Shown piece by piece: positions 20,782 through 31,063 of a stretch of 63,614 nucleotides of DNA; the first letter of the stretch is position 1, and the number at the start of each line of letters is the position of its first letter. Below the pieces are notes generated by a model. The model worked only from the letters and a program-made list of their open reading frames with translations, was not told the origin of the DNA and did no database searches. This DNA comes from Phaeoceros laevis. Its lineage: Eukaryota > Anthocerotophyta > Anthocerotopsida > Notothyladales. The DNA is taken from the NCBI GenBank assembly GCA_049999765.1, contig JBNGIQ010009143.1, positions 1-63,614 on the forward strand, read 5' to 3'. The translations under genes were made by a program, and so were the position numbers.

Positions 20782-20908
20782 GTCGCGAGAAATCGCAAGT
20801 GCCGGGCAAAAACCCTAGCCGGGTACTTAAGCGTGAACGGGTCAAGCAGCAAATACAACACGAAGAGCCAAGTTGAATACGCGCTTATTGATAACTCATG
20901 CATTACCT

Positions 20909-20917
20909 AAGTGGGAG
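20909..20917 (+). other. Copia-2 polypurine tract
   Basis: AAGTGGGAG immediately before the 3' LTR start; the same tract precedes the Copia-4 LTR at 62051. Confidence 0.8.
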
Positions 20918-21161
20918 TGTAGAAATTACAAAGTATTTAAGTAGGTATTGCATTAGTTAATTAAACGAAACGTCATAAGACGTGAACAATGTAAAGGGCA
21001 CGACAAAATGTCGTGCCCTAATCAACCACTGTCCTGGCCACGGGACGCGGCCAACCGCCGCCACCTCCTTCCTACTTAAGGAGCGTGCGCGCTAATCAAT
21101 CTCTCTTGTTTTTGCTAATCAGACTCTTCTAATCTGGCATTCGATCTTAGGCAAGTCTTCA
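20918..21161 (+). repeat. Copia-2 3' LTR
   Basis: Direct repeat of 14583-14840, lacking the extra A/T block. The GGGCACGAC hairpin is at 20996-21018. A smaller inverted repeat ACGTC...GACGT precedes it. Confidence 0.93.
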
Positions 21162-24152
21162 GTTTCAGAGACATGCACCAATAGAGATATGACCAGTCCA
21201 GGATCGGAGGCATTCTTTTTTGTTATTCGAGAGAAACCTGCAGCGAAAACTGATGGTGATACGCAGGTAATGGAAACTGTTAAGAAGAAGGAAGATCCAG
21301 ATATCCAGGCCATATTGGACGAATTCAAGGATGTGTTGGTTCAAGGCCTTCCACCAGGGTTACCACCGGCAAGGTCAGTAGACCACTGCATCGAATTGCT
21401 GCCAGTCGAACATAAAGTGCCTAACAAGCCTTCTTTCAGGATGTCACCATTGGAGCTGTTGGAGGCTAGAAGACAAATAGAAGAACTCTTAGCCAAGGGG
21501 CTTATCAGACCGTCAAAGTCACCATATGGGGCACCCATATTGTTTGTACGTAAGAAGAATGGTGGTCTTCGGATGTGCATCGATTATAGAGGTTTGAATT
21601 CAATCACAAAACGCAACTCATATCCCATTCCACGCATAGATGAATTGCTAGAAAGCCTGACAGATGCTCGTCTCTTTTACCAAACTGGATTTAGCAGCAG
21701 GATATCATCAAATACGAGTCAGGGAAGAGGACATCGAGAAGACTGCCTTCAATACTAGGTATTGCCATTACGAATGGCTGGTAATGTCTTTCGGAATGAC
21801 CAATGCTCCAGCTACATTCCAGGGTTTGATGAGTTCAGTTTTTGGAGACATGATTCTGAATTGGGTGTTAGATTATTTAGATGATATATTAGTTTACAGT
21901 GCCACCAGGAAGGAGCATTTGGACAGATTGAGACAAGCCTTGCAAAAACTGCGGGCACACCAGTTATATGTACAGCTGGGTAAGTGTGAGTTCCTTAAGA
22001 CATCTTTAGAATATCTTGGACATGTGATTGATGAACAGGGTGTTAGGGTGGATCTTGCAAAAATCCACGTGGTCAAGGACTGGCCCCATCCAAAATCTGT
22101 CAAGGAACTACAGTCTTTTTTGGGTTTTGCATCCTACTATCGCAGATTTGTGCCACATTTCTCTGAGTTGGCCTCACCACTAACCAGCTCGTTACAGCAA
22201 TCTTCAACTTGGGTATACGGACAGGCACAAGAAGAAGCTTTTCTAGCACTAAAGGCAGCATTGGTCACCACCCCGGTGCTGACATATCCAGACATGAGTA
22301 AGGAATTTGTAGTAACTGCTGATGCGTCGGATCTGGCTGTAGGAGCTGTGCTGCAGTAGGATCGTGGAGAAGGGCTACAGCCCATTGCGTATTTTTCGAG
22401 GAAGCTGAAGGGACCAGAACTTAATTGGACGACGTCTGAAAAAGAAACTTTAGCACAAGTGTTGGCAATCAAGCACTGGAGGTGCTTTCTAGAAGGTGTA
22501 CCTTTTAAACTCCAGACTGATCACAGTCCGCTCATCTACTTGCAAACTCAAGCGTCGTTGTCTAGGAAACATGCTAGATGGTTAGAGTATTTTCAGCAAT
22601 TTGATTTCACCACTATATATGTTCAAGGGAAGACTAATTACATAGCTGACGCCTTAAGCAGGGTACAGCTGCATGTGTTAAAATCAACAATTTCAGTAGA
22701 ACCTGGGTGGCATACTGAGATAAGACAGTGTGTTGAATTTGGATGCAGAAGCATAGCAGGCCTACGCATCCATAGAGGCAGGGGAGACTGAATGGGAGGA
22801 AAGAGATGGACTACTATGGCACAAGGGTAAGCTCTATATCCCAACATTACAGCACATACGACATGCTTTGATCAGGGAGGCACATGACAACCCTTTGGCT
22901 GCACACCAGGGAATTAACCGTACAATTGACTTGCTGTCTGCCTCAGTGTATTGGGATACTCTAAAACGGGATGTAAGAGATTATGTGACCATCTGCGATG
23001 TGTGTCAGAGGGTGAAAGCATCACGGCAAAAACTTGGGGGTATGCTACAACCCTTACCTGTGCCTTTGCTGCCTTGGGAACAAGTTTTGCTGAATTTTGT
23101 GGTGGGACTGCCAAAGACCAAGCATAGGTGTGATACCCTGTTGGTGTTTACGGACAAGTTAACCCGGATGGTGCATTCAGTAGCAACTACCACGGACTCC
23201 ACTGCTGAACAGGCAGCCTTGTTATTTCTACAGAATGTATATCGGTATCATGGCTTACCCCGGTCTTTATTGAGTGACAGAGACACCAGGTTTACCCCCA
23301 AATTCTGGCAAGCTTTGCACAAGGGGTTATAGACCCGTTTGGTTATGTCTACAGCGTTTCATCCTCAAACTGATGGAGCTACTGAACGTGCTAATCAGAG
23401 TGTAGAGGCGATGCTGCGCGCATATGTGAGTAACAACCAGGAAATTTGGGATGATTACTTGTTTTTGATCGAATTTGCATTCAATAATGCTACAAATGCA
23501 TGCACGGGAGTGATGCCATTCTTCATGAATGCTGGACTACACCCTAGATCCTTGCTAACAGCAGTCGTTCCCGCGCATGGACAGGTGCCAGCGGCATAAG
23601 ATTTCCTCAGGAGACAGGTGGAAATACAGAAGGAGGCACGGAATCAAGCCTTACAAGCTTAGAACCAACAGTCTCAATATGCAAACACTCATAGGCGGGT
23701 GCAGAAGCTTCGTGAAGGTCAGTTTGTCCTCTTGTCCACTAGAAACATGAAACCGAAAGCAGGAGTGAAAAAATTAGGGGACAGGTACATTGGGCCGGAT
23801 CAAATTGTAAAATGCATTGGTGAGGCGGCATACAGGTTAGCACTGCCGCCAACTACCAAAATGCACAACTTATTTCATACATCGTTGTTAAAACTGTATC
23901 AGGGGAATCCGCCTTGCAGGCCACCGCCAGTGTGGGAGGACGACGAGCCAAAATTCGAGGTTGAACAAGTACTGCAACACAAGACAGTCAGACGGCAGCT
24001 CCAGTTTCTCGTATTATGAGCAGGGTACCCGTTAAACGATGCAACCTGGGAGCCGCTTAAAAATTTGGAAGGCACGAAAGAATTGGTATGCGAGTATGCC
24101 GAGAGGCATGGAGTTCGATTACCAGCAGGCTTCGAGGACGAAGCCTCGTAAC
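21162..24152 (+). pseudogene. Gypsy-2 RT, RNase H, integrase and chromodomain
   Basis: Second half of Gypsy-2 pol after Copia-2. RT: LRMCIDYRGLNSIT, MSFGMTNAPATFQ and catalytic LDYLDDILVYS. RNase H: TADASDLAVGAVL and LQTDHSPLIYLQ. Integrase: H..H and CDVCQRVK zinc finger, then LLNFVVGLP where the first catalytic Asp is Asn (about 23092), SDRDTRFTP and TDGATERAN. The chromodomain near 23950-24090 reads FEVEQVLQ, LQFLVL and DATWEPL. Breaks: frameshift near 21680, TAG after AVLQ near 22359, frameshift near 22780, TAG near 23330, stops near 23600 and 24019. Not functional. Confidence 0.92.
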
Positions 24153-24162
24153 CCCCCGGTAG

Positions 24163-24472
24163 TGTTAGGGAGCGGTATTATTACCTATGGTGACCATATT
24201 ATTAACTATGATGGCGCTTGGCGCAATAAGTATTGAAGATAGGATAAGACATTTTAAAGATAGTGTAGCGAAGCGGGGCCATATGTTTTCGTTAACTTGC
24301 CTATACGGCATGCCACAACGTGGCCCAATGGCCGCATGCTTGTTAGTTTAAGGCTACGGCAGGCGAGGAATGCCGGGCCAATTGCCCTGGTAACGCGTGA
24401 GCTTGGTGTGCTGACAAGCTTCTCCGTCGCATCGCGTTAAGCTGACTGCTAATCGCGCGACGGCCCGTGACA
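24163..24472 (+). repeat. Gypsy-2 3' LTR
   Basis: Copy of 12410-12721 beginning TGTTAGGGAGCGG and ending GTGACA, followed directly by the target duplicate GTGAC. Confidence 0.94.
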
Positions 24473-24477
24473 GTGAC

Positions 24478-24731
24478 ACAGAAGTCAGACAGGGATGCCC
24501 CCTAAGTCCTATGCTATTTGCAATCTTCATGATGCCACTACAAGCCCTCCTAGATGCAGATGAAAATTGTACACCAGTTCATATCTTCAACGTACGCACA
24601 TCAAGCTTGTTCTTTGCAGGTGATATTGTCCTTACGTTACAAACACGTTTACAAAGACAATAAGATATATTGCACAACTTTTGTAAGTCCATGTCCATGG
24701 AGGTCAACACTAAACATATTCACTAAGCGTT
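24478..24731 (+). mobile_element. LINE-1, middle segment
   Basis: Continues the LINE reading directly from 12409: EVRQGCPLSPMLFAIFM near 24482, then FFAGDIVLT near 24610, where the RT active site F/Y-A-D-D has become F-A-G-D. Removing Gypsy-2 and one GTGAC restores continuity with the upstream KTSDGYTQSFPSD. The segment is interrupted at 24736 by a solo LTR. Confidence 0.8.
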
Positions 24732-24736
24732 GGGAC

Positions 24737-24981
24737 TGTTAGAATAAGATGCTTCATCTAGATAGTTATAGATATAGGTTAGGGCACGGTTCGTGCCGGT
24801 AGTTAAATAGATTAAATAAGATGTTAAACGTTGCATGTCCGTTGACCAAACGGTAAGGCCAACGGGCATGAGACGGTTGCCGGCTGCCTACACCCACAAG
24901 GGGTAACCGGCAGGCCATTCATCGTGCGCACATTTTTATATCTACGAGTGTATTCGTTGCATTCTATTCTCTAATTTAACA
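24737..24981 (+). repeat. Solo LTR, probably copia type
   Basis: A 245-bp sequence starting TGTTAGAATAAG and ending CTAATTTAACA, with terminal inverted bases and an exact target duplication GGGAC at 24732-24736 and 24982-24986. It has a hairpin GGCACG-GTT-CGTGCC and a TATA-like TTTTTATATC near its right end. The motif TTAGGGCACGGTTCGT is shared with the Copia-3 LTR, suggesting a related family. It is the product of LTR-LTR recombination inside LINE-1. Confidence 0.9.
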
Positions 24982-24986
24982 GGGAC

Positions 24987-25615
24987 AACTGATACTGATA
25001 CTGCCACTAAGTCCTTCCTACTCGGCACTTAGGAAATCCCAAAAGAAAGGCAATACAAATATCTAGGGGTTGACATATACGGTAACATGAAATTCCACAT
25101 GGCTCTAGTCTCTAAATCTCTACAAGCACAAAATGCCTTATATTGGATAAGTGGCCCTCTCTACAAGTATCGAATCATACAAACACAAGTCATTCTGCAA
25201 GTCTTTAACACCTGTCTCTTACCAATACTCCTTTATGGTTCGGAGGTATAGGCAGTTCGATGTCCAGTCACGACATGGCATATCCTTGACGGTATATACA
25301 TTGATAGGAGCAACAAACCAGAAGAGCATGCAGAATCAGTAGAACATGCAGTGGAAAACAGCAAAACCAAGAAAAATCAGGACACCCAGAACGGTGTGGG
25401 CATGGTGACTGCAATGCACACACTTGCAGAGCGATTGGACACTAGGAAGGCATGCAAAATTGGGGGGGGGGGGGGGGGGCCCAAGACCCTAGAAACCATA
25501 GCCAAAAGCTTAACACCGCTTGAGAGAGAGTAGAGAGAAGGCAGAGCCAGCGTTTTGGGAAATACCATCCATTGGGTGCTTACCAAAGGTAGAAAGCGCC
25601 ACTTCCGAGCAGTAT
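24987..25615 (+). mobile_element. LINE-1, 3' segment
   Basis: The post-RT thumb region reads KERQYKYLGVDIYGNMKFH near 25045 and NTCLLPILLYGSEV near 25210, typical of LINE polyproteins. Beyond 25280 the coding signal fades. A 14-mer CACTTCCGAGCAGT at 25600-25613 recurs in LINE-2 at 30188-30201, so LINE-1 may extend at least to 25613. A run of 18 G lies at 25462-25479. Confidence 0.6.
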
Positions 25616-28009
25616 GGCCCGTTTCAGACTAGAGGCACCCTCAAATGGAATTAGAGGGTGGCTGTGAGTGACTTCGAGTACAAACCAACCGGGCGATGAT
25701 CTTAGCGAACACATCAACTTACCCCGTGGAAATAGAGGCCCTTAAACAGGCTTTGCGATTAGTTAGACGAATATATGACCTTCACATCGCCTACTAGTGT
25801 CCGCACTAAAAGCTTCAACGAACCTTCACAACCGGTCATCTTTGCAGGAGCAAATGTTTGGTACTCGTGCCTGCTGCAATGGTTAGGTCGTTGAAATATA
25901 TCAACAGATCCATGTAACATAACTAATGAAGAGGTTGAACGGGTCTTCGTACATCACACATGAATAGAAGGCCCACTAACTGAGGACATGACATTATACA
26001 GATATTGCGTTAATGCACACCCACATGACACAAAGCAGAGATACACTACCTTACCTATTACTAAACCACACCTTACCAGTATTGCGAGAATACTACTCAT
26101 GGCGCACAATCCCCCATCGTGCCCCCACCGTTGCGAATGCGTTTTCGGTCGAAGCATCGCAACCAGATGCTCGAGATACACGAATATGTATATGCTACAA
26201 ATTTCATACATTGATGCATAGGCCCGTTTCAGACTACGCCCCAAAGGATGCTAGCGTACGGTCATTGGACGATTCATGTGAAGTGTGAAATGGAAAGGCC
26301 TCACCCTCAAAATGATGGGGCGCCACGTCAAGACATGTCACGCCCCAAAACTTCGAAGTTATAGGGGTCACGGAGGGGGGGTCGACCCTTAGAACTATTG
26401 AGCGACCCTCAACACATAATGACCAATGCGCAGGCACCACACATGTATTACTTGCTCGATTCAAGTTACTTTGCAAAAATGCTTTACAAACCCTCAATTG
26501 AGTATTAAACCGCGTGCCCTTGCTCTCAAATGGACGTGACAGGCAAGCTCGTCAGCTCTGTGTCAAGCTTCTCAAAAGTTTTGCTGCGTCTGGGAAGGAC
26601 TGGCACCTGAGGACAGTTGGAGTCACACAAAGCTAAAAAGTCCTGCTGCCTGGAGGGTTTCTGGAGAAGAGGGAGTGTACAGCAACTTGGAAAAATGACA
26701 CAGCCTACTACACAGGTCTTTGATGTGTTCTACTTGCATTTGAGCTTCTATACAGTTTTTTGTAACACTTATGGACTGTTGCTGCTGGTTCTTGGTAGAT
26801 AAAATAGGGATTCTAACACAATTTGATGTCTAGTAGCAACTAAAACCTGTGCACAAGCCTGGCTGTAGGGGGGTTTGCCAGAAGATCTTCTAGAAACCCC
26901 TTCGAGGAACCTGCTTGGCACTGATGAGGAGCAGGGGAGACACACGTTCACCACCGTGTTCCACAGTTTGGCTTGATGATCTGGTTGTCACAATGGTTGG
27001 TTAACCCTTGTCGAAGCCATTTCTGCACATATAGTTTGTTTCCTAGCTGCACAAGGGCAGCCAGGATTAGGTAGAGGTCTGTCCAAAAGCAAAGCTAACA
27101 TATCATTGACAGTTGCGTATAATGCAATTGTTGAAGTTTTCAGAAATCTGGAGTTTTGATCGTGACAGAAAGGTGATTTGCCCACTTCTGGACTGAAAGA
27201 AGCTCATGCCAAGACCTGGCAGCAGCTGCACAGACTGTGACATGCTAGCATATACGGCTGTGAGCAAAAAATAGTGTCTCAAAAGTTCAGTTGTGTACCA
27301 AATGACTTGCTGTTGTTTTCGTTACTTGAAATGATACGCCAAGGACGGGATACATACCCCTGCAAGCGGGAATACAAAGTGCATTGGCATTAGAAGTCCA
27401 TACGTCCAGTAACAGTGCTGCAATTCGGTCATGTCCTAGCCCAAGACAAGGGCAAGCCCTGCAAAGACAAATGGACAGTCAGGGTCTAGGACAAGAGGTC
27501 CCTGTATGTATATATGAATTGCAAACACCTACAAGCAACATAAGATGAAGTATCAGTGGCTCACCAACGCACATGAATGCAGCTTTTCTGTTAGCTGATT
27601 TGCTCACAACAGCCACCAGTGGCATGTTTCCCATGCTCAAACAATGGGCAGCTGGGAAAGAACGACCATACAACAGGTGCAGACGTCCTTGTACTGGAGT
27701 ACCACTTCTACTTTACAAGTTGCTTTAAACTTACCCCCGCAGATGATAGACCTGTTTATCTTAGACATAGCTCGCCGTTACGAGGCCATACCTACTACAG
27801 GAAAGGATGCCCTCTCTATACAGTAAATGCCTGCATCCAAATGGCTTACAAACAGACCAACGTCAGGCACAGGAAACAACACCTGTTTGTGAGGCTTGAT
27901 AACACAAGGGCCAGGTGCACAAGTACCCGGTGGGTCAACAAACAACCGGAGGATTCAGGGATTTTTTGGAAAGCTCAAAAGTGCCTCGTATAACGCTAAC
28001 AACAAAATA
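25616..28009. other. Gene-poor stretch, old repeat debris
   Basis: No coding region is supported. The 16-mer GGCCCGTTTCAGACTA occurs in the same direction at 25616-25631 and 26221-26236, perhaps ends of a small element. Around 26340-26400 is a G-rich tract with CGGAGGGGGGGTCGACCC. From 26500 to 28000 I see only short frames with no conserved motif. Confidence 0.4.
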
Positions 28010-28440
28010 ATGGACAAGGCCGAGCAGCCTTTGAAGGTGGTGCACTCGGACTTGTGTGGACCCATGTCAACACATTCATTTGGAGGTGCCATCTACTCCT
28101 AACTTCATCATATATGAGTTCACAAGATGGTGCGTCACATATTTCCTCAAACAGAAAAGCCAAAACTGTTGAGAGGTTTTGAGAGTACCTTGCCTATGCT
28201 GAAGAGCAACTGGTCATTGGCTTCGCACCCTACGCTGTGATAATGGTGGAGGTTACGAATCTGGCCAGTAAGCTCTGCTCCACTTGGGAAATCTGAGCAG
28301 GGCCTACTGGGTAGAGGTTGTGCTACTGCCACTTACCTCCAAAGTTGGCAGCCGATGAAAGCACTTGTGGGAACCACCCCATTTGAGGCGAGGATGGGGA
28401 GAAAGCCAAAACTTGGACACCTTCAAATCTTAAGTCCCGA
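28010..28440 (+). pseudogene. Copia integrase fragment
   Basis: Decayed integrase with PLKVVHSDLCGPMSTHSFGG near 28030, then in other frames WCVTYFLKQKSQ near 28130, and GTTPFEARMGRKPKLGHLQI near 28370-28430. The middle, including the second and third catalytic residues, is scrambled by indels and stops. No LTR is seen near it. Closest in wording to the Copia-1 integrase end. Confidence 0.75.
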
Positions 28441-28644
28441 AGTTCTAGAAGATAAACCAGGATAAACATTTATGTGGCTCCACCTGGACTCAATGGATGC
28501 ATCAAGGTCTTGTTCATTGGTTGCTTGTATTTCCTCCCCAAATAGTGTCACGCTTCGCCACAAGGCAGTCTCTTCCAAGGAAATGTTTTCGGACCTCGAG
28601 GTAGATATACTCACGCCGGGAGCTTTGAGGAGGAATGCGAAAAT

Positions 28645-30765
28645 GTGTCAGCTCACAAGAATAGAGATGCCTCATTCAAGTGGTTCAACCGTGACCGTCA
28701 GGTCCTGCAGCAGCAGCTCCATGGCATGCTCACTCGATTTATGTCAAGACAAGATTTCAGATCCATGTCTAACCTCCTCTCACGAATGAAGAGGGATAAG
28801 CTGAGGCAGTTCACTTGTACCAGGCAGATAGAGGCCATTAGAGACATGGCTATAAACCCCAAGAGGTTTTATGCTATGGTAAGGTCAGCTAAGCAAGCCC
28901 ACCCGCCCATTACTCTTCAGCAGTCTGAGCAGCATGGCATTTCCCTGTATCAGTCCTCACAGCCTCAGCACTTGGTATCTCTGCAAGTGTACTCAACGTC
29001 GCTCTTTGGTACAGCAGGCTATCAACTCTATATCCAGTGATAAGACCCCAGATAGGCATGGCCTTACTGTAGAGTTATTCAAGCTCATTTGAATACCGGT
29101 CATGGCTTTAGTGCTAGCTACAATATTCAATAATATTGTAAATGAGTGCAACTTCCCAACAAGCGTTTGCAGTTCCTCTGTTCAAAGCTGGGATGACAGG
29201 GCTGCCAAACAACTATAGATATATAATGATAATTGCCCTATTCTATAAGATCTATGCCAAAGTATGCAATACACTATTAGAGCCATATTTGCAAAATGCT
29301 TTTCTCTCATGGCCGGCTGGTTTTAGGAAAGGGAACAACACACTTCATCACATATTCACACATTCGCATACTGGTGCAGCATTACACGACAAAGGATCAG
29401 TAAGTGTATGCATGCTCTGTGGACTCACGTAAAGGATTTGACACAGTACCTCGGAAACGTCCTTTGCGACATCTCTCCCAGATTGGTGTCAACAACTCTC
29501 TTATAAGGGCGCTCCAGCTGCTGCACAAGTGTTATCCGATCCTGATACGTATGCATACAAGATTAACAAAAATGTTCTTCAGCAATGCTGGCGCTTGACA
29601 GGGGTGCCTCGCTCAGCCCTGCGCTTATGGAATGTATATGCAGGACCTGCAGATGTTGCTGCAAACAACAACAGGTCTGGATCCGTTAGTACTACTATAG
29701 CATCCTCTGGCTTGTCTCTTTTTCGCTGATGATATAGTTCTCTTGTCTACGAGCAAGCAAGGCCTACAGAAGCAGATACTCCTACTGCAGAATTTCTGTC
29801 TCTCCCATTACATGGATGTTAATCTAGACAAGAATGTAGTCCTGGTTTTGAACGATTTTAAATTGCAGGAGAAGTCGGATTTATTCTGGAGGGAGCAAGA
29901 AATTACATTTTCTGATGAGTACAGATCCTTGGGCATGGACCTTTACTCTCTCTCTCTCAAACGGATGCACAAGGCAAAGCAGCCTCGTCTGCAGCAGGCA
30001 CATGAGAACATGAACCACATCAACTCAAGGGCTATCAGTCGACATGTCTTACACATGCTGCCTCTATTGCAGTTTCTCTCCACATGTATCATACTGGCAC
30101 TCACTTATGCAAGCCCGATATGGGCAGTTGGTTGTCTAATTTCTCTGGCCCAAATTGGAGACAGTGCAGAACCAATATGTCACGTGACACTTCCGAGCAG
30201 TGTACAACATCTCCACATTGATCATATTAGTCGAGTGTGGACACTTCCCAGCAGACGTACAAGTTTTGATTCAAACTCTTGCTTTCCAGCAACAGGTGTG
30301 GGCCATGCTGGAACAGCGATTACCTAAGATGGCACACAGATGTCCATTTAGGATTCTCGGCAATACGAGAACATGTGGTATAACCAGATCCTCATGTGGT
30401 TGCAGCAATGGGGACTTCCTACAGATATGCCAGAACTCATTCAAAAGGAGCAGGTCATGCAAATGTTTGTCACAAGTTTTGAGGAACAACCGATCTGTAG
30501 CCAGAACAACACTATTACCTGGCTGAAGTAGATGACCTGGCCTCTAACTCGCTCAAGCCCTATCTCTCTGTGAATATACAGCACAGGTATGTGTGTGCAT
30601 TGGCGCAGTTCCACACACTTTCCACCCATTTGTCCATTAGTTGGCTAAGGCACTTTGAAGTTCCTGGGCAGCTCCAAACTTGTCCTCGTTGCATGACCTC
30701 TGTTCACCTTGATGATGAAGCGCACCTCTTATTTACATGCTGCATCACCTCTTCAGTCAACCCCT
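28645..30765 (+). pseudogene. LINE-2 ORF2 (RT) remnant
   Basis: An open frame 28645-29040 (RDASFKWFNRDRQVLQQQ) covers the linker before RT. RT pieces: AGFRKGNNTLHHIFTHSHTG near 29310, VDSRKGFDTVPRKRPLRHL near 29415, then FFADDIVLLSTS near 29725 with an intact F-A-D-D active site, and VLHMLPLLQF near 30050. The C-terminal CCHC-like block is TCPRCMTSVHLDDEAHLLFTC near 30680-30740, as in many LINE ORF2 tails. At least five frameshifts or stops. Confidence 0.78.
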
Positions 30766-30847
30766 GAACATCTCTCATTCTTCCCACAGGCTTTAACCAT
30801 TAAACGGATCAACTCGACACTCCCTGATCAGTCGGGCCCAATTATCT

Positions 30848-31063
30848 TTGAGGCGCTCAAACTTCTGCAGGCCTGGGTTGGTGCAAATCCCAAGTGGGAG
30901 TACTGGCATCCTTGCAGTGCAGAATCAGGAACATCTCCTGCTCCCCACTGAGCCCTGCCTCGCTGATACTGATGAAGAAGAGGACAGTGGGACAGAGGAC
31001 TCAGATTTTGAAGACTCACACTCTGAATCAGATGAAGATGTCATCGTAGCAGGAAGCCCATAA
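30848..31063 (+). CDS. Acidic ORF at the LINE-2 tail
   Basis: A 71-codon frame ending in a run rich in Asp, Glu and Ser (DTDEEEDSGTEDSDFEDSHS) before a stop at 31063. It may be the C-terminal end of the LINE-2 protein in a shifted frame, or a chance open frame. No independent support for a separate gene. Confidence 0.25.
   Translation: MRRSNFCRPGLVQIPSGSTGILAVQNQEHLLLPTEPCLADTDEEEDSGTEDSDFEDSHSESDEDVIVAGSP

Larger units (their letters stand above)
14583..21161 (+). mobile_element. Copia-2, Ty1/copia element nested in Gypsy-2
   Basis: LTRs 14583-14840 and 20918-21161 begin TGTAGAAATTAC. The target duplication GTTTC is exact at 14578-14582 and 21162-21166. The primer-binding site TGGTATCAGAGC is at 14841-14852 and the polypurine tract AAGTGGGAG at 20909-20917. 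Internal order: two pre-gag ORFs, gag-pol in one frame, then an antisense ORF with a membrane segment before the 3' LTR. The 5' LTR is longer mainly through an extra ATTATTTATTAGTTA. Gag-pol has stops and frameshifts. Copia-4 belongs to the same family. Confidence 0.95.
12410..24472 (+). mobile_element. Gypsy-2, Ty3/gypsy chromovirus (inserted in LINE-1)
   Basis: LTRs at 12410-12721 and 24163-24472 run TGTTAGGG...GTGACA, and the 5-bp target duplication GTGAC is exact at 12405-12409 and 24473-24477. The primer-binding site TGGTATCAAAGCC is at 12723-12735. Order: gag, protease, RT, RNase H, integrase, chromodomain. Copia-2 (14583-21161) is inserted between protease and RT. Without Copia-2 the element is about 5.5 kb, normal for a chromovirus. 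The coding region carries several stops and frameshifts and a changed integrase active site, so it cannot move by itself. Confidence 0.95.
28445..31063 (+). mobile_element. LINE-2 (non-LTR retrotransposon)
   Basis: A second LINE, related to LINE-1 (both have a KAFDTVPR-type block and a shared 14-mer in the tail). The RT, its thumb and a C-terminal zinc-finger-like region are readable across several frames. Ends are not defined: I find no poly(A) tail or target duplication. It may start inside or next to the copia scrap and ends around the acidic ORF stop at 31063. Confidence 0.7.
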
